From assembly GCA_964451365.1 (NCBI GenBank), contig CAYVIB010000017.1, positions 1-64,000 on the forward strand: DNA of 64,000 nt, given 5' to 3'. Both the position numbers and the translations under genes were made by a program. The notes beneath the pieces are model-generated. The model was given only the letters and a program-made list of their open reading frames with translations, did not search any database and was not told the origin of the DNA. This document shows positions 1 through 7,952 of this stretch, one piece after another (within the stretch, counting starts at the first letter, position 1; the number at the start of each line of letters is the position of its first letter). The stretch comes from CAYVIB01 sp964451365 (GTDB lineage Bacteria > Pseudomonadota > Gammaproteobacteria > Pseudomonadales > Cellvibrionaceae).

Positions 1-75
1 TTGTCCCCGTTAGAGAGTGTGCGTCAAATCGGGGTAGGTTTAGCTTGACCCCTTTCGTCTGTGGATGTCCAACCT

Positions 76-1545
76 TCACCGCCGTCGAGTTTCGAGCATT
101 AATATTCCTCTGATAGGGTGATGTTCATCCTCGCAGAGCTGGCGATAAGACAAGGACAAAGCACTCGGAATGCCATTTGTGTAGCTGATCGAATCGATCT
201 CGAAGTCGCCTGAAATTTGGTTGCACCCACGACCGGCACCGGATATTTCCAAGCCTGCTTGTGCTCCTTCATGGAAGGGATATCGACTGACTATTTTGTA
301 ATGCTTACTTTCGAGACGTTCGCCCTCGGGAGCTGCTATAGAAAACGACCAGCTTTCGCCTTCCAATTCCATTTGGAGGACGAGTTGGTTTTCAGTCAAA
401 GTCTCGATACTTATCTCTTCGGTGCCGGTGGTGAAGATATAATTCTTACCGTCGGATATGTATTCGCCGGGTTTGCCCAAGATCGCAATAGTGGCGAATG
501 CGATTTCAATCGAGTCGCTTGCAACGGTTGAAGCGTCGTATGGGAATGCTTCTTGTAGTAGCTGTAAATCAGCTGTTGTAGCCGAACCCCAAATTCTATC
601 GACGATTATACGCGTGTCACTTTGCGTCCTACGAAGAGAATAGTTCTGTTCGAAGTCTGCGAAAGACACGGCGGCTTGGGTTCGAGCATCTAGCCTTGGG
701 GACTGTATGGAACGGATGATCTGCTCAAGTGGTACAGCGCTCTTTGATGGCCACTGCTGCGCACTTAGGACAAGACGCCGCGCGAGAGGGCCGATGTTAT
801 ACGGAAGACTGGGGTCGAGGGGGTGGGTGACACTGCGAACGGTGCCTCCCGGCTGCACCGAGAAAACAACCGGGTTGTCACCTCTAAATTGATTCATAAC
901 CTTTAATATTGCGGAAACGTCCTTTAGATTTTGTTTGGCCGTATCCGATAAAAGCGGTACAGTGGTGAAATCCACCGCAGTTCCTTCATAGCACGCGTCG
1001 ATCAGTACGGTGTAGGGGAGGCCAAGTTCTATCAATTTATCATTCAGATCTCCCACATAAATGAGCTGATTGGCCATGGCTTCTACGTCAAAGGAATTCA
1101 AAGTGTTAGGGAACTCTACATTCCCCGGCTGAAGAAAGTAGTTCCAGGCAATTCCCTCCCCAAAGCCATGCCCCACGTAATAAACAATGAGATATTCATT
1201 CTGTTCTGGTGTATTGATTTTTCGTTTAAGAGAACCCAGCACTTTGAAAACATCATCTTTGCTGACGATTCGGCGCTCATCAGAGCGTAGCCAGGTAGAT
1301 GAAGCCAAGCCAAAGTGCTTATCGAGTAGAGAATTCACCACCATTGCAGACACATGGGCTCCCCTGAAATCTACTATGGTTTCAGAATTACTCAGGTCGT
1401 CGTTCATTGATCGATCAATATAATGACCATTGCTGATTAGGAGTAAGTGAATCTTGTCGAATTGTGCACCTGTTGCCCATGCTGGCCAATATCCGAAATG
1501 GATACATATAAATAATACGAAGGGCCTAAGGCTTGGATACATCAA
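76..1545 (-). CDS. Exported caspase-like (C14-type) cysteine peptidase
   Basis: This 489-residue protein begins with a hydrophobic segment (about residues 7-25, ending near ATGA) that reads as a signal peptide, so it probably acts outside the cytoplasm. Residues 30-200 fit a caspase/peptidase C14 fold: a first beta strand (HLLLISNG), then YYVGHG with the likely catalytic His126, and VLIDACYEG with the likely catalytic Cys185, the spacing usual for the His-Cys dyad. Residues from about 310 on form a beta-rich C-terminal region I do not recognise. The first 20 bases overlap the end of the preceding membrane-protein gene, so the two are probably translationally coupled in a three-gene operon. 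Family membership follows from the dyad motifs; substrate and role are unknown. Confidence 0.7.
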   Translation of the reverse strand: MMYPSLRPFVLFICIHFGYWPAWATGAQFDKIHLLLISNGHYIDRSMNDDLSNSETIVDFRGAHVSAMVVNSLLDKHFGLASSTWLRSDERRIVSKDDVFKVLGSLKRKINTPEQNEYLIVYYVGHGFGEGIAWNYFLQPGNVEFPNTLNSFDVEAMANQLIYVGDLNDKLIELGLPYTVLIDACYEGTAVDFTTVPLLSDTAKQNLKDVSAILKVMNQFRGDNPVVFSVQPGGTVRSVTHPLDPSLPYNIGPLARRLVLSAQQWPSKSAVPLEQIIRSIQSPRLDARTQAAVSFADFEQNYSLRRTQSDTRIIVDRIWGSATTADLQLLQEAFPYDASTVASDSIEIAFATIAILGKPGEYISDGKNYIFTTGTEEISIETLTENQLVLQMELEGESWSFSIAAPEGERLESKHYKIVSRYPFHEGAQAGLEISGAGRGCNQISGDFEIDSISYTNGIPSALSLSYRQLCEDEHHPIRGILMLETRRR

Positions 1546-1999
1546 CCACCTCGTCTATATGGGTTTTGCTCATGGAAACTATTCGTTCAATACGCAATTT
1601 GATCTTGTTAGCCGAGATGCGACCATTCTCTAAATCCCGAAAATCGTCTTTCAATTTAACCAATTCAGACTTAACTGATTCGTTTTCGACCAAGATTAGT
1701 AAACCCCAATAAGCCTGTGAAAATGATTTTAGAGATTCTGGCGATATCTTTTTATCGATGTCAATTTCTGCTGCGATACCACCAAGTGTGGTCGCCAACG
1801 CCTTATAACTTTCTCGGCGTTCATCCCAGAGCTTACGCTGGTACTCGACTTGAGAACGCATATCGATAAGAGCTTGTTCTTTTTCGATCGATGCGTTCAG
1901 GCCGTGGATGTAGATCACCACGCCTGATATGACGCTAAGCCCAGCAATAATTGTGCTGGCTAAGCTTATCCTAAATTTCAGGAATTCCGCTCGTTCCAT
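1526..1999 (-). CDS. Small membrane-anchored helical protein in caspase-like operon
   Basis: The protein has 157 residues when started at the internal ATG (MERAEFLKF), which lies just downstream of the preceding gene's stop. An earlier start at 2062 would overlap that gene by about 50 bp and add a non-homologous-looking leader. One transmembrane helix lies near residues 12-30 and is followed by a long charged, probably coiled-coil stretch (KEQALIDMRSQVEYQRKLW and beyond) to the C-terminus. I recognise no family. It sits between an exported protein and the caspase-like peptidase, with short gaps or overlaps on both sides. That suggests an anchor or scaffold role in the same envelope process, but this is inference. 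Confidence 0.6.
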   Translation of the reverse strand: MERAEFLKFRISLASTIIAGLSVISGVVIYIHGLNASIEKEQALIDMRSQVEYQRKLWDERRESYKALATTLGGIAAEIDIDKKISPESLKSFSQAYWGLLILVENESVKSELVKLKDDFRDLENGRISANKIKLRIERIVSMSKTHIDEVVDVSKP

Positions 2000-2009
2000 G
2001 GCTTGGCCC

Positions 2010-2447
2010 TCAAGGAATATGAACCATGATGATGTCCATTGTAGCAATATGCTTGGACCCATCCTTGCGAATAACCAACTCTTCCTCTTCCAAACCTAAA
2101 TCATTTTCTTTCATCGAGTAAATTAATCGATATTTCTGTCCATCATAAGAGATAAAGTTATCGATGCCATCGTCCTCAATACTAAAGGAGTATCGATTAA
2201 CTTGAACTTCTGAATTTATGCACGAGCGCGTAGTAATAGTACCATCTACATTAAATATATACTGAAGACCCTTTGTGCATTTACTTGCGGCCCCCAAACT
2301 GATATCAAATGCCTCCACTTGCCATGTTTTTTCAGATTTCCCGGCAAGTCTATCAATAATTGTATCGGCTCTAGCATTTAGAGAAACTCCTACTATTACA
2401 GCTACAGCGAATATAGAAATAGTTTTAATGAAAAATTTAATTAACAT
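2010..2447 (-). CDS. Exported hypothetical protein, first gene of caspase-like operon
   Basis: This 145-residue protein has a clear signal peptide (lysine-containing start, hydrophobic core, cleavage likely after ARA near residue 27). The mature part is beta-rich with two cysteines (CTKG, RSCIN) that could form a disulfide. It resembles small lipocalin-like periplasmic proteins in overall style, but I cannot assign a family. A strong ribosome binding site (GAGGAG) precedes the ATG at 2447. It is the promoter-proximal gene of the operon with the membrane helical protein and the caspase-like peptidase, 10 bp before the start I chose for the next gene. Confidence 0.6.
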   Translation of the reverse strand: MLIKFFIKTISIFAVAVIVGVSLNARADTIIDRLAGKSEKTWQVEAFDISLGAASKCTKGLQYIFNVDGTITTRSCINSEVQVNRYSFSIEDDGIDNFISYDGQKYRLIYSMKENDLGLEEEELVIRKDGSKHIATMDIIMVHIP

Positions 2448-2980
2448 ATCTCCTCAGCGGATTGTATGAAAGTTTGAGGTATATATACCTTTTAAGGCTA
2501 ACGTCTTAATATATGTCTTCATGACGTGTTTAAAGACTTCGCCCTAACGTATATCCACAGTAAGCAGATAAGATCTCTCCGTAAATCAGGTGCTTAAAAG
2601 CCCACCCGGAGCAAAAAAGGGTCAAGTACCATGGCTGCTTTGTAACTACTTTGTAAACTCCCCGTATTACTTTTCCGTAATAATAAAGCTGCCCCATTTC
2701 AACCCGTTGCATCTGGTATGAGAAAGCAGCCGCACTGCAGCAAGTCGACAGCAGTCGTTGTTACCGGTGAGGAACGTTGATCGCGAGGATTCGATGGCCA
2801 TCTTGGCACCTTTTCATCATTATTTTTCTTAAATATAACGACCGATTAAAAATCAGCCGATCCTTAGAGAATAAGCCACAACCCGAGAAATGCAAAATCC
2901 CACAAGGATTCAGGCGCCAGAACTTGTCGGTGTAATGGGGGGCGAGCTAGATCCGTAGCCCCCGTTACTCGATCAGCTTG
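2448..2980. other. Intergenic region, no gene recognised
   Basis: About 530 bp between the start of the caspase operon and the 3' end of the sulfurtransferase gene. It must hold the operon promoter (AT-rich stretch near 2450-2530), but I could not fix -35/-10 boxes. A 60-codon frame at 2530-2712 on the minus strand has no ribosome binding site and looks fortuitous. Confidence 0.5.
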
Positions 2981-3817
2981 CTATTTAACAGGCAAAGCAC
3001 CATTGCTTCCCCAGTCAGCCCAGGAGCCATCATACAAAACCAAATCATCGTAACCAGCAATAACCGCAGCCAGCAAAATAATACATGCTGTAATTCCCGA
3101 ACCGCAGGAAAATACGAGTCGTTTGCTTTTTCGACCTACCAGCTTTGAGAAAATGTCAGATAGCTGCTCAGGCGTTTTAAAGCAGTACCCATCCAACACC
3201 TCCGGGAAAGGCAGGCTTACGGAGTTGGGGATATGGCCGCTACGGACACCGTCCCTGGGCTCTGGAGCCAAACCCAAAAATCTTTCTTTTGATCGCGCAT
3301 CAAGTACGCTTAACTGCTCATTATTTAAGTGTTCATTTATGTAGTTTGATTCGCAGACTAGTTGTGGCTGAAACAACGCTTTAAAGTTACCCACTTGAGG
3401 CTTAGTGCTGGAAATATTGGGCACCACTTTTCTGTTTTCAGCCAGCCACTTCGGTAGCCCACCATCAAGAACAAACGCATTTTTAAAGCCCATGGCTTGA
3501 AATATCCACCAGGCTCGCGGGGCTGAATAAACTCCCTGATTATCATAAAACACTACGATGCTATCCGGATTTACCCCCAGCTTCCGCGCTTCTTCGGTGA
3601 ATTGTTCTTCGGTGGGAAAGGCATGTATTTGTGCGGAATTTAGATCGCACAAATTACTTTCTAAATCAAGCCGCTTGCTATTAGGCAAAAAGAGTGGCGT
3701 TTCGTACTCAATGGCCTTTATTCCAACAACTTTACTCATACTTACATCAACAAGGATAAGTTGTTCGGAATCTATATTGGCGTCGAGCCAGCTTGTTGTA
3801 ACGAGAGGGAACTCCAT
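2981..3817 (-). CDS. sseA: Sulfurtransferase (rhodanese / 3-mercaptopyruvate type)
   Basis: This 278-residue, two-domain rhodanese-like protein would transfer sulfane sulfur from mercaptopyruvate or thiosulfate to a thiol or cyanide acceptor in the cytoplasm. The start MEFPLVTTSW is chosen because GGAG lies 6 bp upstream and N-terminal LVTTSWL is typical of the family; an in-frame extension to 3877 is possible. The N-terminal inactive domain includes VFYDNQGVYSAPRAWW and the DGG turn. The C-terminal domain carries the active-site loop CGSGITAC (Cys238), and CGSG(I/V)TA is the signature of mercaptopyruvate sulfurtransferases. It is transcribed divergently from the dinD homologue. Confidence 0.85.
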   Translation of the reverse strand: MEFPLVTTSWLDANIDSEQLILVDVSMSKVVGIKAIEYETPLFLPNSKRLDLESNLCDLNSAQIHAFPTEEQFTEEARKLGVNPDSIVVFYDNQGVYSAPRAWWIFQAMGFKNAFVLDGGLPKWLAENRKVVPNISSTKPQVGNFKALFQPQLVCESNYINEHLNNEQLSVLDARSKERFLGLAPEPRDGVRSGHIPNSVSLPFPEVLDGYCFKTPEQLSDIFSKLVGRKSKRLVFSCGSGITACIILLAAVIAGYDDLVLYDGSWADWGSNGALPVK

Positions 3818-3884
3818 TTTTTCTCCAGTGAGTAATTTCTGTTGCCAGGCACGTATTGTAAAGGTTGAATATTCCACGCTATAG

Positions 3885-3900
3885 CTGTATATTCAACCAG
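3885..3900. promoter_or_regulatory. Candidate LexA (SOS) box
   Basis: The sequence CTG-TATATTCAAC-CAG fits the CTG-N10-CAG frame of gammaproteobacterial LexA boxes. The left half (CTGTATAT) matches the consensus well, the right half poorly. It lies in the divergent region between sseA (start 3817) and the dinD homologue (start 4077), and dinD is a classic SOS gene. The 177-bp distance to dinD is long, so the promoter would have to lie well upstream. Confidence 0.4.
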
Positions 3901-4076
3901 TTGCCGTTTATGCCTGCGCAATCCGTACAAAAAACAGGTTCCTCACCCCTGTAGGTGCCTGATGCGGTAACCCACTGTCGGGCCTGGCATTCACATTTAA
4001 AAGCTAACCAGGTGGGGAATAATCCGGCCAGCCTAATATAGCGAATAAGGATAGGTCACCACAGGGAGGAATACCC

Positions 4077-4964
4077 TTGAAAACAGAGCAAATACGTTAC
4101 CTGACAGACACTTTTGAATCGCATGCGCAGCGCACCGACTCCGGCGTCGAATACTGGCTGGCGCGCGACATTCAGCACCTGCTGGGTTACACCGAATGGC
4201 GTAATTTCAACAGCACAGCCATTTCCAAGGCAAAAACCGCCTGTGAAATATCCGGCCACGCGATTGGAGACCATTTTGTTGGCGTCAACAAAATGGTCGA
4301 ACTGGGCTCCGGCAGCCAGCGCGAAATCGACGACATTATGCTCACCCGCTATGCCTGCTATCTGATCGCCCAGAACGGCGATCCTCGCAAGCCGGAAATC
4401 GCCTTCGCCCAAACTTACTTCGCGGTGCAGACCCGCCATGCCGAACTGATAGAACAGCGCCTGCTGGAAGCCGAGCGGGTATCCGCCCGCAGAAAACTCT
4501 CCTCTACCGAAAAAGAACTCTCCGCCGTTATCTACGAACAAACCGGTGACGATCGCAATTTCGGGTTAATTCGCAGCAAGGGAGACCAAGCTTTATTCGG
4601 CAAAACTACCCAGGAAATGAAAGCCCACTGGAAAGTGCCGGATAGCCGCCCTCTGGCGGACTTCGCGCCCACCATCGTGCTCAAGGCAAAGGATTTCGCT
4701 ACCGAAATTACTATATTCAACGCCCGGGAGCATCGCATGGACTGTGAGCAGGACATCTCCAGCGAGCACATCACCAACAACGAGGCCGTGCGCAAGACAT
4801 TGCTGGAGCGGGGCATTCGCCCGGAAGTACTGCCACCGGCAGAAGATGTTAAAAAGGTCGAGCGCCGCCTTGCCTCCGAGGAAAAGAAAACCCCACAAAC
4901 CGAAAGCATTGGACTCCGAGTAAACAGCACTCAAATTTGCTCAGACACTCGTTGTAACGGTTGA
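4077..4964 (+). CDS. dinD: DNA damage-inducible protein D (DinD) homologue
   Basis: This 295-residue protein resembles E. coli DinD, an SOS-induced protein reported to restrain RecA-mediated reactions. An N-terminal BRO/KilA-N-like DNA-binding fold is visible (YWLARDIQHLLGYTEWRNF), followed by DDIMLTRYACYLIAQNGDPRKP and a helical C-terminal half with the TNNEAVRKTLLERGIRPE segment typical of DinD. The start is TTG, supported by AGGGAGGA 8 bp upstream; no ATG fits. The last ~15 residues are encoded by a 21-bp sequence repeated at 5671, so the original C-terminus may have been replaced when the neighbouring toxin-antitoxin cassette arrived. Confidence 0.8.
   Translation: MKTEQIRYLTDTFESHAQRTDSGVEYWLARDIQHLLGYTEWRNFNSTAISKAKTACEISGHAIGDHFVGVNKMVELGSGSQREIDDIMLTRYACYLIAQNGDPRKPEIAFAQTYFAVQTRHAELIEQRLLEAERVSARRKLSSTEKELSAVIYEQTGDDRNFGLIRSKGDQALFGKTTQEMKAHWKVPDSRPLADFAPTIVLKAKDFATEITIFNAREHRMDCEQDISSEHITNNEAVRKTLLERGIRPEVLPPAEDVKKVERRLASEEKKTPQTESIGLRVNSTQICSDTRCNG
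4937..4957 (+). repeat. Direct repeat, left copy (flanks ccdAB cassette)
   Basis: A 21-bp sequence with core CTCAGACAC(T/C)CGTTGTAA occurs here at the 3' end of dinD and again at 5671-5691 with one mismatch. Together the copies bracket the promoter, antitoxin and toxin genes. No inverted repeats or integrase gene are evident. Confidence 0.75.
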
Positions 4965-4973
4965 AAGCTCGGC

Positions 4974-5001
4974 TTGATTGTCGCGGTAGATGCATTACAA
5001 T
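4974..5001 (+). promoter_or_regulatory. Likely ccdAB promoter and operator
   Basis: TTGATT, a 16-bp spacer and TACAAT make a plausible sigma-70 promoter 58 bp upstream of the antitoxin start. The -10 element lies inside an imperfect palindrome (GATGC ... GCATC), and TGCGCA recurs just downstream. That arrangement fits the autoregulation usual for antitoxin-toxin operons. Not tested. Confidence 0.45.
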
Positions 5002-5059
5002 GCGCATCAGTACGCGCAGTCTTATGCGCAAACCCTAAGTTATTGATTTTAGGTGATTT

Positions 5060-5305
5060 ATGCGTAATTTATTTGATGAAAATGCACCCAAAAAGGCAAC
5101 CAACTTGAGTTTAAACAGCGACTTGCTGGCTAAAAGTCGTGCTATGAACATTAACCTCTCCGCGACCTTGGAACAAGCGCTTGAGCAGAAGTTGGTAGAA
5201 GCAGAGGCGCGGAAATGGGCCGAGGAAAATAAGCAGGCAATCGCTTCATATAATAGTTTCGTGGAGGAGAACGGGTGTTTTGGCGATGAATTTCGGGAGT
5301 TTTGA
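5060..5305 (+). CDS. ccdA: CcdA-family antitoxin
   Basis: This 81-residue protein has the CcdA layout: an N-terminal ribbon-helix-helix DNA-binding half (KKATNLSLNSDLLAKSRAMNI) and an acidic, flexible C-terminal half (EARKWAEENKQAIASYNSFVEENG) that in the family wraps the toxin. It should neutralise the downstream CcdB-like toxin and repress its own promoter. Its stop overlaps the toxin start by one base (TGATG), so the two are translationally coupled. The pair lies between two 21-bp direct repeats. Confidence 0.9.
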   Translation: MRNLFDENAPKKATNLSLNSDLLAKSRAMNINLSATLEQALEQKLVEAEARKWAEENKQAIASYNSFVEENGCFGDEFREF

Positions 5306-5622
5306 TGGCACAGTTTGACGTTTATAAAAACCCCAGCAAAACCAGCAATAAACTTTTTCCTTACCTTGTGGATATCCAAAGCCCGTACATTGCAGAGTTG
5401 GCAACCCGCATAGTGATCCCGCTTGGGCTTGCTTCCTATTTCGGAAACGCTGCAATGAAAAATCTAACACCTGAATTTAATTTTGAAGGAGAAAAATTGC
5501 TTTTGCTCACACCCCAAATTTCTTCAATACCTGCAAAGCAATTAAAAGCCCCTGTCGGTTCTTTAATCCATTTTCGAGAGCAAATTACTAACGCGATTGA
5601 TTTTGCTATTTTAAGCACCTAA
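5305..5622 (+). CDS. ccdB: CcdB-family toxin (gyrase poison family)
   Basis: This 105-residue protein fits CcdB in length and pattern: MAQFDVYKNP at the N-terminus, PYLVDIQSPY, TRIVIPL, and LTPQISSIPAKQL, KAPVGSLIHFREQI. CcdB toxins trap DNA gyrase on DNA. In plasmid-F CcdB the last three residues (Trp-Gly-Ile) are needed for gyrase poisoning; here the aligned tail is Leu-Ser-Thr. Chromosomal homologues vary, but this may mean a weakened or altered toxin. GGGAG lies 6 bp upstream of the ATG, inside the antitoxin gene. Confidence 0.88.
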   Translation: MAQFDVYKNPSKTSNKLFPYLVDIQSPYIAELATRIVIPLGLASYFGNAAMKNLTPEFNFEGEKLLLLTPQISSIPAKQLKAPVGSLIHFREQITNAIDFAILST

Positions 5623-5670
5623 CGCTTTTCATCAGTGGCAAATCACGCAGAGCAGAGCTTATGACGCAAA

Positions 5671-5691
5671 TTGCTCAGACACCCGTTGTAA
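5671..5691 (+). repeat. Direct repeat, right copy (flanks ccdAB cassette)
   Basis: Second copy of the 21-bp repeat found at 4937-4957, one mismatch (C for T in the middle). It lies 48 bp past the toxin stop and upstream of a truncated gene remnant. Confidence 0.75.
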
Positions 5692-5772
5692 TATTCGAGC
5701 GTCGCAGTTGACGCGCTTACTAACCAAGGCGACGGACCTTATCTTGTTCCTAGCCCTTGGCTCTATTGCGCT

Positions 5773-5994
5773 CTATTTTTTTAGCCTTTCTCGAACCGCC
5801 GGCCCAATCAACTCAATCTTGTCCGTCCATATATAACCGGAAAAATCCTCCGGCACCAACGCCAAATCTTCCAGCGTGTCGATAGTCCGCGCACCATCGG
5901 CATTATCATCCATGAAAACTTCAGCGAGTTCGGGCATCATGCCGGTCCGTTTGTCGCGCAGCGGGAAGGTGGGCCAGGACCATTGTTCTTTTCT
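5773..5994 (-). pseudogene. 3' remnant, probably of a glycerophosphodiester phosphodiesterase
   Basis: On the minus strand an open frame without start codon ends at a TAG at 5773. It reads like a conserved C-terminus: WPTFPLRDKRTG, VFMDDNADGARTIDTLEDL, GYIWTDKIELIGP. The last part recalls the ending of glycerophosphodiester phosphodiesterase (GDPD) family proteins. Only about 70 codons remain and upstream there is a stop, so it is a decayed fragment. The assignment is from memory of the motif style and is uncertain. Confidence 0.4.
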
Positions 5995-6059
5995 TCAAGG
6001 CGTTATTCCTTTTGCGCGTGTTATTGCCAGACAAATTGTAGCTACCTTAGCCGGCAATG

Positions 6060-6464
6060 TTAGTCAGCAATCTCATCATAGCCACGACCGAGAAACTGCA
6101 CAAAACAAAACCCGTGGCCAAAAGGGTCAGCCATAAGCGCTAACTTGCCCCATTTCTGCGTCGCGATCGGCTTCTCAAGCCGTGCGCCTGCTTGAACGGT
6201 TTTTTTAACAGCGTTTTCAATATCCTCAACAATAAAATCCAGATGGACCGGCGTCCAGTGGCGATCGTAGCTCCGAACCTGTGAAGTCGTCTCCGCCGAG
6301 GGTGTGTCTGCGTCCTTGGCCAGCAGATAGATGGGTGCGGGGCCTCCGAGCATTTCCACTCCAAAGGCACCGAAGCGACGGCCAATGCGCAATCCAAAGG
6401 CAGTGTTATAGAAGCGAATGGCCGCTTCGAGGTCATCTACATCGATGTTTATGAGAAAGTCCAT
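6060..6464 (-). CDS. VOC (glyoxalase/bleomycin-resistance) family protein
   Basis: This 134-residue protein has the single-module vicinal-oxygen-chelate fold. MDFLINIDVDDLEAAIRFY is the first beta-alpha unit, FGLRIGRRFG follows, and VHLDFIVEDIENAVKKTVQAG starts the second half, with DPFGHGFCFVQF at the end. VOC proteins are metal-dependent lyases, dioxygenases or drug-binding proteins; His of PVHLDF and the C-terminal segment could carry metal ligands. The substrate cannot be told from sequence. It appears to be monocistronic between the GDPD remnant and exbD. Confidence 0.85.
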   Translation of the reverse strand: MDFLINIDVDDLEAAIRFYNTAFGLRIGRRFGAFGVEMLGGPAPIYLLAKDADTPSAETTSQVRSYDRHWTPVHLDFIVEDIENAVKKTVQAGARLEKPIATQKWGKLALMADPFGHGFCFVQFLGRGYDEIAD

Positions 6465-6514
6465 TTGTATCCGTCTGTGTTAATCCCGGACCTGGATGCC
6501 CGGATATGAACTCT

Positions 6515-6916
6515 TTACTTATACGACTTAAGCGCAGTGGCCGTAATATTGGCTTGCTTTGCCGCATCCAGTATTGCTACGTACGTTTCTACTGATGACG
6601 CCTCATGGGCATTAACGAGAAGTGATATCCCTTCCGGGTTTTCCGCCAGTTTCTGTGTTAGCACCGAGCGTATGGCTTTCTCGTTAATAACACGGTTATC
6701 AAAAATAACGTTGTTGTTGGCGTCAACGGTAAACAGTGTTGAGGGAATTTCAGAGTGACCAGTATTCCTTTCCGGTAGTAAATTGGTTTCCAAGCCTTTC
6801 TCTTTTATAAAGCTTGTCGTAACAATAAAAAATATCAGAAGAATAAATACCACATCCAACATGGGCGTGAGATCAACGTCGCTGGAGAGTTCCTGGGTGG
6901 CTGCTTGGTTTTTCAT
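6515..6916 (-). CDS. exbD: ExbD/TolR-family biopolymer transport protein
   Basis: This 133-residue inner-membrane protein has a short cytoplasmic N-terminus, the family motif DLTPMLDVVFILLIFFIVT with the proton-path Asp, one transmembrane helix (about 18-37), and a periplasmic domain. With an ExbB partner it would energise TonB or a related trans-envelope system. The ATG at 6916 has GAGGA 7-8 bp upstream; a GTG-type extension to 6952 is less likely. No exbB or tonB lies next to it, so the partners must be encoded elsewhere. Confidence 0.85.
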   Translation of the reverse strand: MKNQAATQELSSDVDLTPMLDVVFILLIFFIVTTSFIKEKGLETNLLPERNTGHSEIPSTLFTVDANNNVIFDNRVINEKAIRSVLTQKLAENPEGISLLVNAHEASSVETYVAILDAAKQANITATALKSYK

Positions 6917-7027
6917 GATATGTCCTCTTTCGGTTGTAGTTATGCTCAACACTTTCGAGAAAAACGCGCAAAGAGATAGGACTTGAATACCACTGCATAT
7001 ACAGTCTGGCCGATAGCCGCCATGGTA

Positions 7028-7138
7028 GGTCGGTTCGGCGGTGGCTCTCCAGAAACCTTCGGCAACATGGATGTTGTCCGTAGAGCCCCCAGGGATGGGT
7101 TTACGGCGAGTTTCTGGAGAGCCACCGCCGGATCGACC
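7028..7138. repeat. 111-bp inverted-repeat element in exbD upstream region
   Basis: Arms of 29 bp (7028-7056 and 7110-7138) are complementary with two mismatches. The 53-bp centre holds a smaller palindrome (CAACATGGATGTTG). The transcript would fold into a long hairpin. It lies in a 390-bp gap between exbD (start 6916) and the DUF2007-like gene (end 7305). It looks like a REP/MITE-type repeat, but no second copy is in the window. The rest of the gap shows no recognisable gene. Confidence 0.7.
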
Positions 7139-7304
7139 GAATTTGCTGGCACGATCCTTATAAAAGGCGGCTTAAAAAGATCACTCGACAGGCTTCTCTA
7201 CCCATTCAATTCCCTGATCCTTAAACCTTATTCTTAATATAGTTCTTGCCAGCTCGCGGGTCTACCGGATGGCTACCTCCATATCCGTTTTGGGTTCATG
7301 AAAA

Positions 7305-7694
7305 TCAGAAAAAATCCGGCGCCATGGTCAAATGCTGTGAGCTGGACAATCTGATAAAGATGAAAGCAACAAACCCAATAATGCCCAACACTGCAAGTGC
7401 CGCATATATGCCCAACTTCCCAATAGCGTGTTTCCCCTGCGCTTCAAGCATGACCATCTCCTCCTCAGTAAGAGGCTGTGCAACATGATGCTCGCTGTTA
7501 ATTAACAAAGCTTCGGCATCCTGAACCTGGTGATCCAATACAACCCACACACCCACTTTTATAGGCCCGGTGACGGCTGGCCCCAGATGATTGGCATGCT
7601 TGCCGGAGATATGGGTTAAAACACCCGCGGACCTCAGTCTTTCTGAAAGGCTTTCCGCATCAATTAAGCTGTCGAATTCTTTAAGTAAAATCAT
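7305..7694 (-). CDS. DUF2007-like protein with C-terminal membrane helix
   Basis: With the start at MILLKEFDSLIDAES the protein has 129 residues. Residues 1-70 resemble the DUF2007 / putative signal-transducing domain (FDSLIDAESLSERLRSAGV, then GVWVVLDHQVQDAEALL), a small ferredoxin-like fold. A transmembrane helix (IYAALAVLGIIGFVAFIFI) lies near residues 97-116. An in-frame extension to 7742 exists but adds an unlikely leader. The function of the family is not settled. Confidence 0.65.
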   Translation of the reverse strand: MILLKEFDSLIDAESLSERLRSAGVLTHISGKHANHLGPAVTGPIKVGVWVVLDHQVQDAEALLINSEHHVAQPLTEEEMVMLEAQGKHAIGKLGIYAALAVLGIIGFVAFIFIRLSSSQHLTMAPDFF

Positions 7695-7952
7695 GCTAGA
7701 GAATTTATACCATCCATTTTGAGTCCAGACTGTTGAATTCACGTTGGATTATTATTTGTGCGAATTCTATGCAAAATTACCCCTGAGCCTTTGCAAAGTC
7801 AATGTTTAAAAGTGTCGCTGGCAGATGAGGGACAGTGACGTCATGTCCATTACAATCAGATTACACTTGCTCTGTAACGGGAACCTGAAGCAACGGTTCT
7901 TCACGGACAATAAAGGCGCCTTCCAGTCCCCCTTTTGCTACAATCCCCACCC

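Noticed and set aside
2530..2712. 60-codon minus-strand frame upstream of the caspase operon
   Set aside because: No ribosome binding site and no conserved features seen.
5612..5700. Integron attC site after ccdB (CACCTAACG ... CGTTGTAAT)
   Set aside because: The left core fits RYYYAAC, but the right core breaks GTTRRRY and no internal palindrome joins them.
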